A program made the translations under genes and the position numbers. Below, in pieces: positions 8,235 to 16,698 of a stretch of DNA of 37,074 nucleotides (the first letter of the stretch is position 1; the number at the start of each line of letters is the position of its first letter). The notes under the pieces are model-generated. The model was not told the DNA's origin. It saw nothing but the letters and a program-made list of their open reading frames with translations, and did not search any database. The stretch spans positions 1 to 37,074 of the forward strand of contig NZ_JACRTE010000015.1 of the NCBI RefSeq assembly GCF_014385105.1, written 5' to 3'. The DNA comes from Qingrenia yutianensis (lineage in GTDB: Bacteria > Bacillota > Clostridia > UMGS1810).

Positions 8235-8281
8235 CATAAATCAGTTTCTGATTTATGACCTCCTCAGAAGAAGTTTGTCAA
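8235..8281 (-). promoter_or_regulatory. Hairpin and possible promoter upstream of mobC
   Basis: A perfect 10-bp stem with a 3-nt loop (8235-8244 with 8248-8257) lies next to TTGACA (8281-8276 on the minus strand). CATAAA, 18 bp on, could be a weak -10 that falls within the hairpin. AGGAGG lies between them, but the only ATG after the hairpin is followed at once by TAA. The region looks regulatory, but its mechanism is unknown. Confidence 0.35.
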
Positions 8282-8297
8282 GGGGTATTTTCATTTT

Positions 8298-8426
8298 TTA
8301 TAAATTTTTGCATAATTTAAGGGCATACCGCTTTCTAACAGTATGTCCTTGATTATCTATCAATGTTATTTTATTAGCGTCAAATAAGCTTGAGCCGAGC
8401 TTTTGTATCAGTTTTATATGCTCCAT
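8298..8426 (-). CDS. Possible 42-residue small protein
   Basis: A short frame, MEHIKLIQKLGSSLF... ending RKRYALKLCKNL, is closed in frame upstream by a stop. Its composition is protein-like (basic C-terminus, amphipathic start), but the upstream GAAAGCGGA is a poor ribosome site. It could be a small gene of the mobile element or a fragment of a larger one. Similarity is not known to me. Confidence 0.25.
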   Translation of the reverse strand: MEHIKLIQKLGSSLFDANKITLIDNQGHTVRKRYALKLCKNL

Positions 8427-8867
8427 TCCGCTTTCTAATAACCTTTGTCAAGAGTAATCGATTGAAAAGGTATGCGAGCTTTTAAATTTTAATTCAACCG
8501 CATATTTCAGCAAAGTTTTCAAAAAATTTACCGGTATGGCTCCGGGAAAATATGACAACAGTTTGATATAACGCATATAATCACACGAAAAATCAAATCG
8601 CTGCAATAAGTAAAGAACAAAAAGCTTGCGAGCCTTCTGTTAAACATCATAATTAGGGCCGATATGATTATTAAATCCGTTTTAGCCTTGCAAGGATGAT
8701 AAGAAAAAATGACGAAATTATGCGTTTCAGGCGGGTTTGGATTTGCTTTCTTTCGACTAAAACGAACTTTCGTTTCAAATAAAAAGGGACTGCAGACAAA
8801 CTTGATTTCAAAAATCATTTTGCCATAGCCTCTTTATTAAAATAATATTTTGTTTATACAGAAAACA

Positions 8868-9680
8868 TCAGTCTGCCAAATCTTCGATTTTCTTATGCAG
8901 TTTATGATAAAGCCTCACATCACGCATAACGTTTTCCTTTGTATAAATACTTGCTTCGTACAAAAATGGCCCGTTGTAATTTATCTTGTTAAGCACCGTA
9001 ATAAGCCCTTTCCAATCTATTTTCCCCTCAAAGGGCAAAAGATGGTCGTCGGTGACAACGTAATCAGATATGTGCAGCGTCACAATACGGCTTCCCAATT
9101 TTTCAGCAAATTCCTTCTGCGTGCCAAGCTCTATATGATTTACGTCAAAGCAAACCTTGAGTTTTGAATTCAGTGAAATAAGTTCTTCTATTTCCGCGGT
9201 GCAATTTCCGAGGCACATTCTCGGCAATGTTTCAACCGCAACCTCTATACCGAACAAATCCGCATAATCGGCAAGCCTTGAAAGGCGCACTATTGCGTTT
9301 TCCATACGCACACCGCGGTTTTCAGCAATGGTTATCTCCGCGCTCGGGTGTACGACAACGCATTTTATATCAGATTTTGACGCGTTTTTTATAAGCCGCT
9401 TAAAATCCTCCAGCGCCTTATCTCCCTCTGTCTTATCAAGTGCGGACGGGTCAAAATAATCGCTGAACGGCAAATGATACGACCAGAGGCGCACGTTATA
9501 CTTTTTTGAAAGCGCGTTCAAATATTCAAAATCAATGCCGAAAAAGTCATATCCGAACGGCAGATTTACCTCTATTGCCGAAATATCCGAATTTGCGCAA
9601 AGCATAAAAATCTCATCACTTAATTCAAACGGCACGCCTCTTTTTCCCAAAGACGTTGCCGATACTGCTGTTTCCCTCAT
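8868..9680 (-). CDS. Sugar phosphate isomerase/epimerase-type TIM barrel
   Basis: 270 residues, last gene of the 20-kb operon; its start lies 4 bp after the MFS stop and AAAGG falls inside the end of the MFS gene. The xylose-isomerase-like (AP endonuclease 2) fold is suggested by AIEVNLP, RLWSYHLPFS, CVVVHPS, EVAVETLPR, KVCFDVNHI, VTLHISDY and the closing FLYEAS. Glu of VETL, Asp of FDVNH and His of LHISD would bind the metal ion. Family members isomerise or epimerise sugars, or dehydrate inosose compounds; the exact substrate is unknown. It probably acts in the cytosol on the sugar brought in by the operon's transporters. Confidence 0.75.
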   Translation of the reverse strand: MRETAVSATSLGKRGVPFELSDEIFMLCANSDISAIEVNLPFGYDFFGIDFEYLNALSKKYNVRLWSYHLPFSDYFDPSALDKTEGDKALEDFKRLIKNASKSDIKCVVVHPSAEITIAENRGVRMENAIVRLSRLADYADLFGIEVAVETLPRMCLGNCTAEIEELISLNSKLKVCFDVNHIELGTQKEFAEKLGSRIVTLHISDYVVTDDHLLPFEGKIDWKGLITVLNKINYNGPFLYEASIYTKENVMRDVRLYHKLHKKIEDLAD

Positions 9681-9684
9681 AAAA

Positions 9685-10902
9685 TCAGACCTTTCTAACT
9701 TTTTTTAACGGCAAAACACCGCACAGTAAAACAACCAGCACGCCGGATAGCATAAGTGCACTCCAGATGTATGTAAGCCGTGTCCATCCGAATTTTGTAA
9801 CCGCCGTTGCAAAAAACATATTTGCCGCCGACGCGGCAATATAACCGGCAAAATCAAAAAGTCCGTTCGCTGACGAAACACATCCGTATTTTCCCAGACT
9901 CGGTATAAAAAAGCTCCAGAGCGTTGAACTGACACACCCCACGCACACGAGCGCAAGAACGGCAGACGAAATGTTTACCCACCTGTTTGAGGCAAAATTC
10001 ATCAATGCAAAAAACACGCACGCGGCAGAAAATAATGTGCCGATAAGAAGTCTGTCTTTGTTCTTTATAAGATTAAATATAAATATGCATAAAAACGGGC
10101 AAACCGAACGTATAACCGAAATAACCGAATAAATAAGGCTTGCCTGCGATGCGGAAAATCCGAGATTTTCGGCAAGATATGCAGGTATCCAGAAAACCAC
10201 CGACGAGCTTACCGTTTCGGTTAGCGCACCTACAAACAGATACATCAAAAATTTGTCTATCAAAAACATTTTGAAATAGCTTGTTTTTTCCTTTTTATTA
10301 TTTTTTGATATATCGGCTATCACGCCCTTACTTTCATAAAAACTAAGTACCGCAAAGCTTAAAATCCCCATAATCACTGTTATTGCGGCAGATGAGAAAA
10401 ACACATACCGCCAGTTCAAAACCGCCGCAAGCATACCTGCAAAAAGCGGACCGCACAATCCTGCCGCGGAAAAACCTATGCAGATATTGCGCGCGTGCTT
10501 GGGGATTGTATTCTCGGAAATCGTTTTTACAAGCGGACCACGCAGCATTGACAACCCAAAACCGTTCAGTGCAAAAACAACAATCTGCATATACAAATTT
10601 TGCACAAGTAAAAAACAAATTGCTGCAAAGCCTGACATAAAAAGTCCCGTAACAACCATATTTTTTGCCTTTGCTTTGTCGCCCAGCCTGCCGTTTACAA
10701 GCTGCCCGAACGCATATGCCATAAAATATATTGACGAAATTGAACCGATTTTGTCTTTTGTAAAGCCGTCTTTAAGCATCTGCACTGACGATACGCTTAA
10801 AACATTGCGCATTATGTAACTTGCTGTATATGTCACAATACAGAGTGCGCCGATTTTTAAAGCTTTTGAAAATTCGGCTTTGTCTGACTCTTTTTCCAAC
10901 AT
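9685..10902 (-). CDS. MFS transporter, organophosphate-antiporter-like
   Basis: 405 residues with about twelve hydrophobic segments and a central charged loop (ISKNNKKEKTSY). The N-terminal half has SYIMRNVLSVSS, MAYAFGQLVNGRLGDK (MFS signature between TM2 and TM3) and GPLVKTISENTIPKHAR, reminiscent of the GlpT/UhpT-type (OPA) group. It may import a phosphorylated or acidic sugar, or export a product. It follows the MBL hydrolase gene by 22 bp and precedes the epimerase by 4 bp. The substrate is not readable; the OPA assignment is a resemblance only. Confidence 0.75.
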   Translation of the reverse strand: MLEKESDKAEFSKALKIGALCIVTYTASYIMRNVLSVSSVQMLKDGFTKDKIGSISSIYFMAYAFGQLVNGRLGDKAKAKNMVVTGLFMSGFAAICFLLVQNLYMQIVVFALNGFGLSMLRGPLVKTISENTIPKHARNICIGFSAAGLCGPLFAGMLAAVLNWRYVFFSSAAITVIMGILSFAVLSFYESKGVIADISKNNKKEKTSYFKMFLIDKFLMYLFVGALTETVSSSVVFWIPAYLAENLGFSASQASLIYSVISVIRSVCPFLCIFIFNLIKNKDRLLIGTLFSAACVFFALMNFASNRWVNISSAVLALVCVGCVSSTLWSFFIPSLGKYGCVSSANGLFDFAGYIAASAANMFFATAVTKFGWTRLTYIWSALMLSGVLVVLLCGVLPLKKVRKV

Positions 10903-10924
10903 AAATTTTACCGCCTTTAAAATT

Positions 10925-11824
10925 TTAGTAATCTTCGTCTATCGAAAGCCCGTCATAGGCTATTTTTACAGAGTAATTTCTTTCAAGCTTTGAAAAATAT
11001 TCTTCAAGCTCGCTGTGACAAAGCCCTTTTGCCTCAATGTGCGACAAATATATTTGGGTTTTTTCGTCAACCGTACCAATCGTATAAAGCTTGTCAAGCG
11101 TATCGACGCAGCTTGTCAAATCCATATGCACAGGGCAGAAATATCTGCCGTTTTCGTCTTTTATATGTTCTTCGGGAAAAGTGCATTCGCCGACAAGAAT
11201 ATCAAGCTTGAAGTTTTTCAAAACCTCAAACGTTTCGTCGAGATAATATCCCGAATCAAGCGCATAATACATAATTTTCCCGTTTTTGAGCTTTATAAGG
11301 TAATTTGCGCCGTTTTCGCACACTGCCGTGCTGTGGTGAGCCTTGAGCGCCATAACCTCAATATCGTTGATTTTATACCATTTCAAAAAGTCAAGTTTTA
11401 TAAATTTAACGTTTTTTTCACTCATATATTCCGCGTCTTTGTTAATGATGAGCGGTGTTGAATACAAAAGCTTATCCACAATATCAAACGAATTTCCGAC
11501 AAAATAAACACTAATAGGTTTTTCGGGCGGTCTGTCCGACGCAACGTATCGCAGCCAGAACATCATATAGTTAAAATGATCCTCATGCGGATGGGTAAAC
11601 AAAAAATGCTCCGTATCGTACAAATCATCATTAAGTCTTGCCGCCTGCGCTGCAAAGTCCTCTCCTATATCTATCATAATTTTTTTATCTATTCTGAATG
11701 CCGAACGAAGCCGAATTTCTTTTCCGCCAACCTTTCTGGCATTTTCGCACACTCTGCACCTGCAAAACGGCGCGGGAATTGTTCCGCCCGCGCTTGTACC
11801 CCAAAATCTCATAGGTAAATACAT
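10925..11824 (-). CDS. MBL-fold metallohydrolase, PhnP-like
   Basis: 299 residues, no signal peptide. The start MRFWGTSAGGTIPAPFCRCRVC resembles PhnP and related hydrolases, in which Cys residues (here 21, 23, 26) bind a structural zinc. The metal site THPHEDHF gives His78, His80, Asp82 and His83; further ligands are likely at LKAHHST, YALDSGYY and LSHIEAKG. PhnP cleaves cyclic ribose phosphates, and relatives cleave other phosphodiesters or lactones. In this operon it may act on an imported phosphorylated or cyclic sugar. That role is inferred. Confidence 0.75.
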   Translation of the reverse strand: MYLPMRFWGTSAGGTIPAPFCRCRVCENARKVGGKEIRLRSAFRIDKKIMIDIGEDFAAQAARLNDDLYDTEHFLFTHPHEDHFNYMMFWLRYVASDRPPEKPISVYFVGNSFDIVDKLLYSTPLIINKDAEYMSEKNVKFIKLDFLKWYKINDIEVMALKAHHSTAVCENGANYLIKLKNGKIMYYALDSGYYLDETFEVLKNFKLDILVGECTFPEEHIKDENGRYFCPVHMDLTSCVDTLDKLYTIGTVDEKTQIYLSHIEAKGLCHSELEEYFSKLERNYSVKIAYDGLSIDEDY

Positions 11825-11845
11825 AACCTTTTTCCTCTCCGAATT

Positions 11846-12523
11846 TTATAGATTGAAGTTTTCGTATATTTTTATTTTTTTCAAAAAGCTTACCAGGTTG
11901 CTGATGGTAGGAAAGCTTAACTTTTTTAAAATATGCTTGACGTGTACCTTTATTGTGGAAACCTCAATAAACCTCATTTGCGAAATCTGCTTTTTTGTGT
12001 AACCCTGATAGAGAAGCTTTAAGATTTCCTTTTCCGTCTGTGTGAGAGTGGAAAACTTATGAATAAAAAACATAAGTGTTTCCTCGCTCTTTTTCATACG
12101 AACAAACTCTGCCCGCAAATTTTTTGCGATAAGCGGGCCCACAAAATCCTGTGTTTCGTACACTCTTTTAATATTTTTGCAAATATCGACCGCATCGGCG
12201 GATTTAATAATATAATCTGAAGCACCGGTGTAATATGCCTCCAAAATAAGTTCGTTTTTGTCGTATGCGGTGAGAACAATTATTTTAACACCAGGTTTTT
12301 CCTCGCAAATTTCCCTTATTGCATCAATTCCTGCCGTTTCATATTCCATTTGTATATCCATAAGAATAATATCCGTTTCAACGCGACGTGTAAGTTCTAT
12401 ACATTCTTTGCCGCTTTCTGCCTCGCCGACAACCTCGATTTCTTCGTCAGCATTCAGCGCCGAAACAATATGCTTTCGTATTCCCTTTATATCCTCACAA
12501 ACTATAACGCGGATTTTATTCAT
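11846..12523 (-). CDS. NarL/LuxR-type response regulator
   Basis: 225 residues. The receiver domain (1-120) has the acidic pocket Glu10/Asp11, phospho-acceptor Asp56 (IILMDIQM) and Lys in YIIKSAD. The C-terminal LuxR-type HTH reads TLTQTEKEILKLLYQGYTKKQI, then VSTIKVHVKHILKKL. It overlaps the kinase gene by 8 bp, so the two form a pair. It probably activates the operon it sits in and perhaps the divergent one. The symmetric site at 28955-29067 is a candidate target. Confidence 0.88.
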   Translation of the reverse strand: MNKIRVIVCEDIKGIRKHIVSALNADEEIEVVGEAESGKECIELTRRVETDIILMDIQMEYETAGIDAIREICEEKPGVKIIVLTAYDKNELILEAYYTGASDYIIKSADAVDICKNIKRVYETQDFVGPLIAKNLRAEFVRMKKSEETLMFFIHKFSTLTQTEKEILKLLYQGYTKKQISQMRFIEVSTIKVHVKHILKKLSFPTISNLVSFLKKIKIYENFNL

Positions 12524-14018
12524 CTGTATTTTTTCCTCCCCTGCGGTGATTAGGCAGAATTATCTGAAATTCCGTAAACTCATTCGGCTTACTCTTTACG
12601 TTTATAAATCCGAAATGTGCATCTACCACATCTTTCACATGTGACAAACCTATCCCCCAGTTGTTGAATGTCTTTTTTGTGGATGCAAACGGCTTAAAAA
12701 GCCGTTTCATCATTTTTTTATCTATTCCGCATCCGTTGTCGCGCACCGATATGCAAATCCACTTTCCCTCTGAATGCACTGCCGCAGTTATAATACCGTC
12801 TTTTCCGGTTGCTTCTGCCGAATTTGCCATAAGATTATAAAAAATCTCGGTGAGTTCCGTTCTGTCGCCGTAAACAATTCCGTCGGCACAATTTATTTCA
12901 ACATTAACCCTTATATTTTTTGAAACCTGAATTTTTCCCGCAGCATCAAGCACGCAGTCGAACACGTTCACATAGGTGCAGTCTCCGACAGTATAGTTAA
13001 AAATATCGAGAATTCTGTTCATTCTTTCAGAAAACGAAAGTATGTTTGTTTTTATTTCCACAAGGCTTTCCATACCCTCATCCGAACCATAGTTGTTTAT
13101 CGCATTGTTGTCCAGTACCAAAAACAGTGCCATAAGATTTTTAAAGGTATGAAAAACGTGTCTTACATCTTTAAGCACTATTTTTTTTCGTTTATGGCGG
13201 TATTTGTTTTTAAAAATATTAACCTCACACAAAACATAAGATTTAACAAACAAAAATCCCAGCAAGGTAAGAAAAGCAATTATTATAAAAAGTATATAAT
13301 AATCAAGCTCCCGTATTATGTTGTATGCCACACCCTCCACATTGCATAAATTTGATGTTGTAAGAAAATATCGCAGCGGGCTTACAAACAGTATTGTCAA
13401 AAACATACTTTGCAGCAGAAATACCGAAAGCATAAGCGAAACAATATAGTTCTGTCGATAAAACATTTTTGTTGTTCGGTATTCCTTTATGTACCGTATA
13501 TAAGGCAAAACGCAGACGGCCAGAATATAAACATATGAATAGTTGTCTGCAATTTTTTCTATAAGTGATATTGCCGTAAGGCTTTCGGCGCTCGCTGAGT
13601 AATGCTTCCGCAAATATATATTTTCGGCAAATGAGTTTGAATTGACATATACAAACAATAATGCCGACAGAGCATATACCGATACAATAATGCATCGTGT
13701 GGATAGATAAAATTTATTTGATGCCCCATCTATATAAAAATACATCATAACCGTCAAAAACGCAATTATGGATATAAGCATAAGATATTTTGTGTCGTAA
13801 AAGCTTATACGGATTTTGCCGAGATACTTCATAATGTAGAATTCAATCTGAAAAAAATATCTATAATTGCTTATGCGCATAGTATAAATTGCAAGTGACA
13901 AAATCAGCAAATCAACCGCAAAAAACCCTGCACCGAAAACAAAGCTTAACTTGTTTTTTGCTTTCAGAGTCAAAAGTACTGCGGTAAATATTAAAACAAA
14001 AATCATTGCAATGGTCAT
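12516..14018 (-). CDS. Membrane sensor histidine kinase with seven TM segments
   Basis: 500 residues. Hydrophobic segments lie at roughly 1-20, 25-47, 79-95, 108-127, 162-176, 191-213 and 240-260, with no large extracellular domain. The dimerisation part has VFHTFKNLM with probable phospho-acceptor His290. The ATPase has IFYNLMANSAEA (N-box), RDNGCGID (G1, 426-433) and WGIGLSHVKDVV (G2). A sensor made only of membrane helices may detect a membrane-bound or transport-linked signal rather than a free sugar. It lies 28 bp after the propeller gene. The kinase call is firm; the signal is unknown. Confidence 0.85.
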   Translation of the reverse strand: MTIAMIFVLIFTAVLLTLKAKNKLSFVFGAGFFAVDLLILSLAIYTMRISNYRYFFQIEFYIMKYLGKIRISFYDTKYLMLISIIAFLTVMMYFYIDGASNKFYLSTRCIIVSVYALSALLFVYVNSNSFAENIYLRKHYSASAESLTAISLIEKIADNYSYVYILAVCVLPYIRYIKEYRTTKMFYRQNYIVSLMLSVFLLQSMFLTILFVSPLRYFLTTSNLCNVEGVAYNIIRELDYYILFIIIAFLTLLGFLFVKSYVLCEVNIFKNKYRHKRKKIVLKDVRHVFHTFKNLMALFLVLDNNAINNYGSDEGMESLVEIKTNILSFSERMNRILDIFNYTVGDCTYVNVFDCVLDAAGKIQVSKNIRVNVEINCADGIVYGDRTELTEIFYNLMANSAEATGKDGIITAAVHSEGKWICISVRDNGCGIDKKMMKRLFKPFASTKKTFNNWGIGLSHVKDVVDAHFGFINVKSKPNEFTEFQIILPNHRRGGKNTDE

Positions 14019-14046
14019 TTTTTACACTCCGCCAAATAATTTTTTG

Positions 14047-16698
14047 TTAATATAACTTATACTTTGTGTAAGGCATCAATGTATCGAAGCCGCTCCAAAA
14101 AAGCAACTTTCTCATCGGCTTATCCGAATCCGTTATTTCGTTTTTAATCTCAAGAAATCCAAGAGGTGGAATACTGTACTCCTTTATATCCGCGCTTAGC
14201 AAAGCTTTTTCATCCTCACTGTAAAGAGCCGAAATAACTTTTACATCTTTTTTTCCATTGCTTACATTATACACTTTAAATATTGCAAAATCAACATTGT
14301 TTTCTTTTTTTTCCACACAATCCGACACAACTATATCGGATGCCGAAAATTTTTCATATTCGTAAATATACGTTCCCGAGGAGGTTGTAACATATGCCCG
14401 TGCAAGATTAGGATGAAAGTGTATTTTCCAAATATCCCTGCCGTGGGGGATTCCCCTTACGATATGCCAGCTCTCACCGCCGTCACGGCTTTCAAAAAGC
14501 CCCTCTGACGGTGCAAAATTTTTGTTATCCACACCGCCCGCAAGAAGATGAAGCACATTGTTGGGATTTTGCGCAACGCTGAATATATATTTCATATCAT
14601 ATCCGTCGTCCGAACGATTTACAACCTTGTAACCGCCATCGTCATATATGCGCATACCACCGGAAAAAAATCCAACATAAAGCCTATCTTCTTTCACCGC
14701 GTCTGGTGATATATCCTGAAATCCTGCAGTTACGGGGTATAGATATTCCCAGTTTCTTCCCATATCTGCCGACTTGTAAATTTTGTTATCCTTAACGCCG
14801 TAAACAATATCGGGATCAACGGGCGACACCGCATAAATCGGGAAGTCGGATTTCTGCCAAGTCAAACCGCCGTCATAGCTTACGATTTCCTTGGCATATA
14901 TAACCCCCTCGCGGTTTTTATTGTAAAATATTTTCGTAGTATTAAAACCTGCCGTTGCCGGAATATCCGAAAATGTTTTTCCGTTGTCCCGACTTTCTTT
15001 TATAATAAACCCTGTTGAACTTTGTCCGACATTTATAAGAATGTTGTTTTGGTCGAACGGATTTCTCGCAACCGAACGTGACGCACCTTTTGAGTTGTGC
15101 CGCAAGGCTATATAATTCGCAAGAGGATAGCTTTCACCGACGTTTTTGTTATCGGTTTTAACTGCACCGAAATCCATAACAGAAAAAATAATATCATTAT
15201 CATCGTTCGGATTAAATGCAATATCCATAACTCTCAAGCCCGAAAAACCGCTTGATGATGCAAAAAAGTTTTTACCGCCGTCAAGAGATTTGTAAATTTC
15301 TCCATCCATTGAGGCAATTATTTCATTCGGATTTTGAGGATTTACCGCTACAGGCTCGCAGCCGTAACCGGTTTTGTTTGACATAAAACCCAGTGACGTG
15401 TTCATCGCCATTTTGTTAAAGGTAATTCCACCATCGTCACTGAAACGCAGCGGATACGAAATTCCGTAAAGCTGAACATAAAGCCGTCCGTTTTCGTTGA
15501 AAAAAATCTGTCCGAAAGCATCTTTTAATCCACTCTGAATTTGCGAGGATTTTTTAATCTGCAAAAAACTTTTTCCTCCATCGGTTGATTTATAAAGATA
15601 ATCTTTCGTCACACAGTAAACATTTTCGGAATTTATCGGATCAAATGCCGCCGACAAAACTGACGGAACATCAAAATCCGCAACGTTCTTCTGCCATGTT
15701 TCGCCGAAATTGCTGCTTGTCATAAGTCCATTATCTTTTGTTGCAAGCACAAATTTATCACCGATGATATAAAAATTATAAATCATTTCACCGTCATAAC
15801 TGCAAACAAGCTCCCAGTTTCCGCGCGACACGCGTTTGTAAATTTTCCCGTTGTGCCCTGCACAGTAAAGAGTATCTCTGTGATAAGCAAAAAGGCTTTG
15901 GGAATGATGCCGGTAAAAATCGAGATTTTGTTCAAATGTCCAGCTTTCGCCGCCGTCATACGATACATAAATTCCGGTTTGGTCAGTGACCTTTGTATTA
16001 TTGCCGGTGGAATTGGGACAAACTGCGGCATAAACCGTTTTTACGTCAGCAATATCACACTTTATCGCAACAGTTCCGAAGCATCCTATCCCCACGGAAG
16101 AATTTTTCCAATTTTTTCCGCAGTCTGTGCTTTTCCAAACTCCGCTCGTATCGGTGCCGAAATACACGATGTCGGTGTTTTGGGGCGAATATTCCATAGC
16201 AAAGCCCTTCTGACCGCCCTCGCCTCCGTGATAGTTGTTTATATACTGATTCTCTGTTGTAAAATTATATTGCTTTAAATACGGTGCATAATCGGTAGTG
16301 CTCAATTCATCAATTCTGTCCGCGTCAAATTCGTTGTAGATTTTCAAAACGTCAGATGCACTGCCGTTTGCATTTACCGCCGAAACGGTGTATTCTCCGC
16401 TTTTGCCGAAAGGAAACGACACCCCAAAGCTTCCGCTTTCATCTGTTTTTATTTGCTTTATATAATCGGTTTTGTACGTTTTTTCATTATCGTTTAACAA
16501 AACAAAATTTTCAATGTTTTCTTTTGCTGCGATAATACTGATATTTTCATTTTTTGCCGCATCAAAGTTTCCCGTCACATAAACCTTTCCGTTATCGTAT
16601 TGCGCCCTCACGCCGCCCGACGCATAAGCGCCGAGCGACAGTAAAGGCACAAAACCCAACAACAAGGAGGTTATAAGTAAAAACTTATTTTTATTCAA
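14047..16698 (-). CDS. Secreted BNR/Asp-box beta-propeller protein, GH74-like
   Basis: 883 residues from the TTG at 16698 (GGGGAG 10 nt upstream), which gives a clean signal peptide (NKNKFLLITSLLLGFVPLLS...AYASG); a TTG at 16725 is possible. At least ten Asp-box motifs are visible (STDCGKNW, SYDGGESW, SSNFGETW, STDGGKSF, SDDGGITF, SLDGGKNF, SRDNGKTF, SYDGGLTW, SADMGRNW, SRDGGESW), enough for two propellers. GGEGGQKGF...VYFGTDTSGVWKS resembles the first blade of GH74 xyloglucanases, whose Asp in a similar TD-x-GG-x-Y motif is catalytic. No SLH repeats follow. It is paralogous to the protein at 22998. Hydrolase activity is a hypothesis; a binding role is the alternative. Confidence 0.7.
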   Translation of the reverse strand: MNKNKFLLITSLLLGFVPLLSLGAYASGGVRAQYDNGKVYVTGNFDAAKNENISIIAAKENIENFVLLNDNEKTYKTDYIKQIKTDESGSFGVSFPFGKSGEYTVSAVNANGSASDVLKIYNEFDADRIDELSTTDYAPYLKQYNFTTENQYINNYHGGEGGQKGFAMEYSPQNTDIVYFGTDTSGVWKSTDCGKNWKNSSVGIGCFGTVAIKCDIADVKTVYAAVCPNSTGNNTKVTDQTGIYVSYDGGESWTFEQNLDFYRHHSQSLFAYHRDTLYCAGHNGKIYKRVSRGNWELVCSYDGEMIYNFYIIGDKFVLATKDNGLMTSSNFGETWQKNVADFDVPSVLSAAFDPINSENVYCVTKDYLYKSTDGGKSFLQIKKSSQIQSGLKDAFGQIFFNENGRLYVQLYGISYPLRFSDDGGITFNKMAMNTSLGFMSNKTGYGCEPVAVNPQNPNEIIASMDGEIYKSLDGGKNFFASSSGFSGLRVMDIAFNPNDDNDIIFSVMDFGAVKTDNKNVGESYPLANYIALRHNSKGASRSVARNPFDQNNILINVGQSSTGFIIKESRDNGKTFSDIPATAGFNTTKIFYNKNREGVIYAKEIVSYDGGLTWQKSDFPIYAVSPVDPDIVYGVKDNKIYKSADMGRNWEYLYPVTAGFQDISPDAVKEDRLYVGFFSGGMRIYDDGGYKVVNRSDDGYDMKYIFSVAQNPNNVLHLLAGGVDNKNFAPSEGLFESRDGGESWHIVRGIPHGRDIWKIHFHPNLARAYVTTSSGTYIYEYEKFSASDIVVSDCVEKKENNVDFAIFKVYNVSNGKKDVKVISALYSEDEKALLSADIKEYSIPPLGFLEIKNEITDSDKPMRKLLFWSGFDTLMPYTKYKLY

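Larger units (their letters stand above)
8109..8867. other. Mostly non-coding 760-bp boundary region
   Basis: Apart from the oriT-like structure, the hairpin and the possible 42-codon frame, I see no gene here. A 96-codon minus-strand frame at 8528-8818 lacks a ribosome site and has an unlikely composition. The sequence CCGCTTTCTAA occurs twice about 100 bp apart (8328-8338 and 8428-8438). The stretch separates the mobile-element remnant from the 3' end of the 20-kb operon. Confidence 0.5.

Noticed and set aside
8235..8257. AGGAGG followed by ATG-TAA as a start-stop leader
   Set aside because: The ATG lies about 21 nt beyond the AGGAGG, across a hairpin, so initiation there is doubtful.
8328..8438. 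Possible CRISPR-like or direct-repeat array from two CCGCTTTCTAA copies
   Set aside because: Only two short copies about 100 bp apart with no third; no array structure.
8528..8818. 96-codon minus-strand frame
   Set aside because: No ribosome site, unlikely residue composition and no family resemblance; treated as chance.
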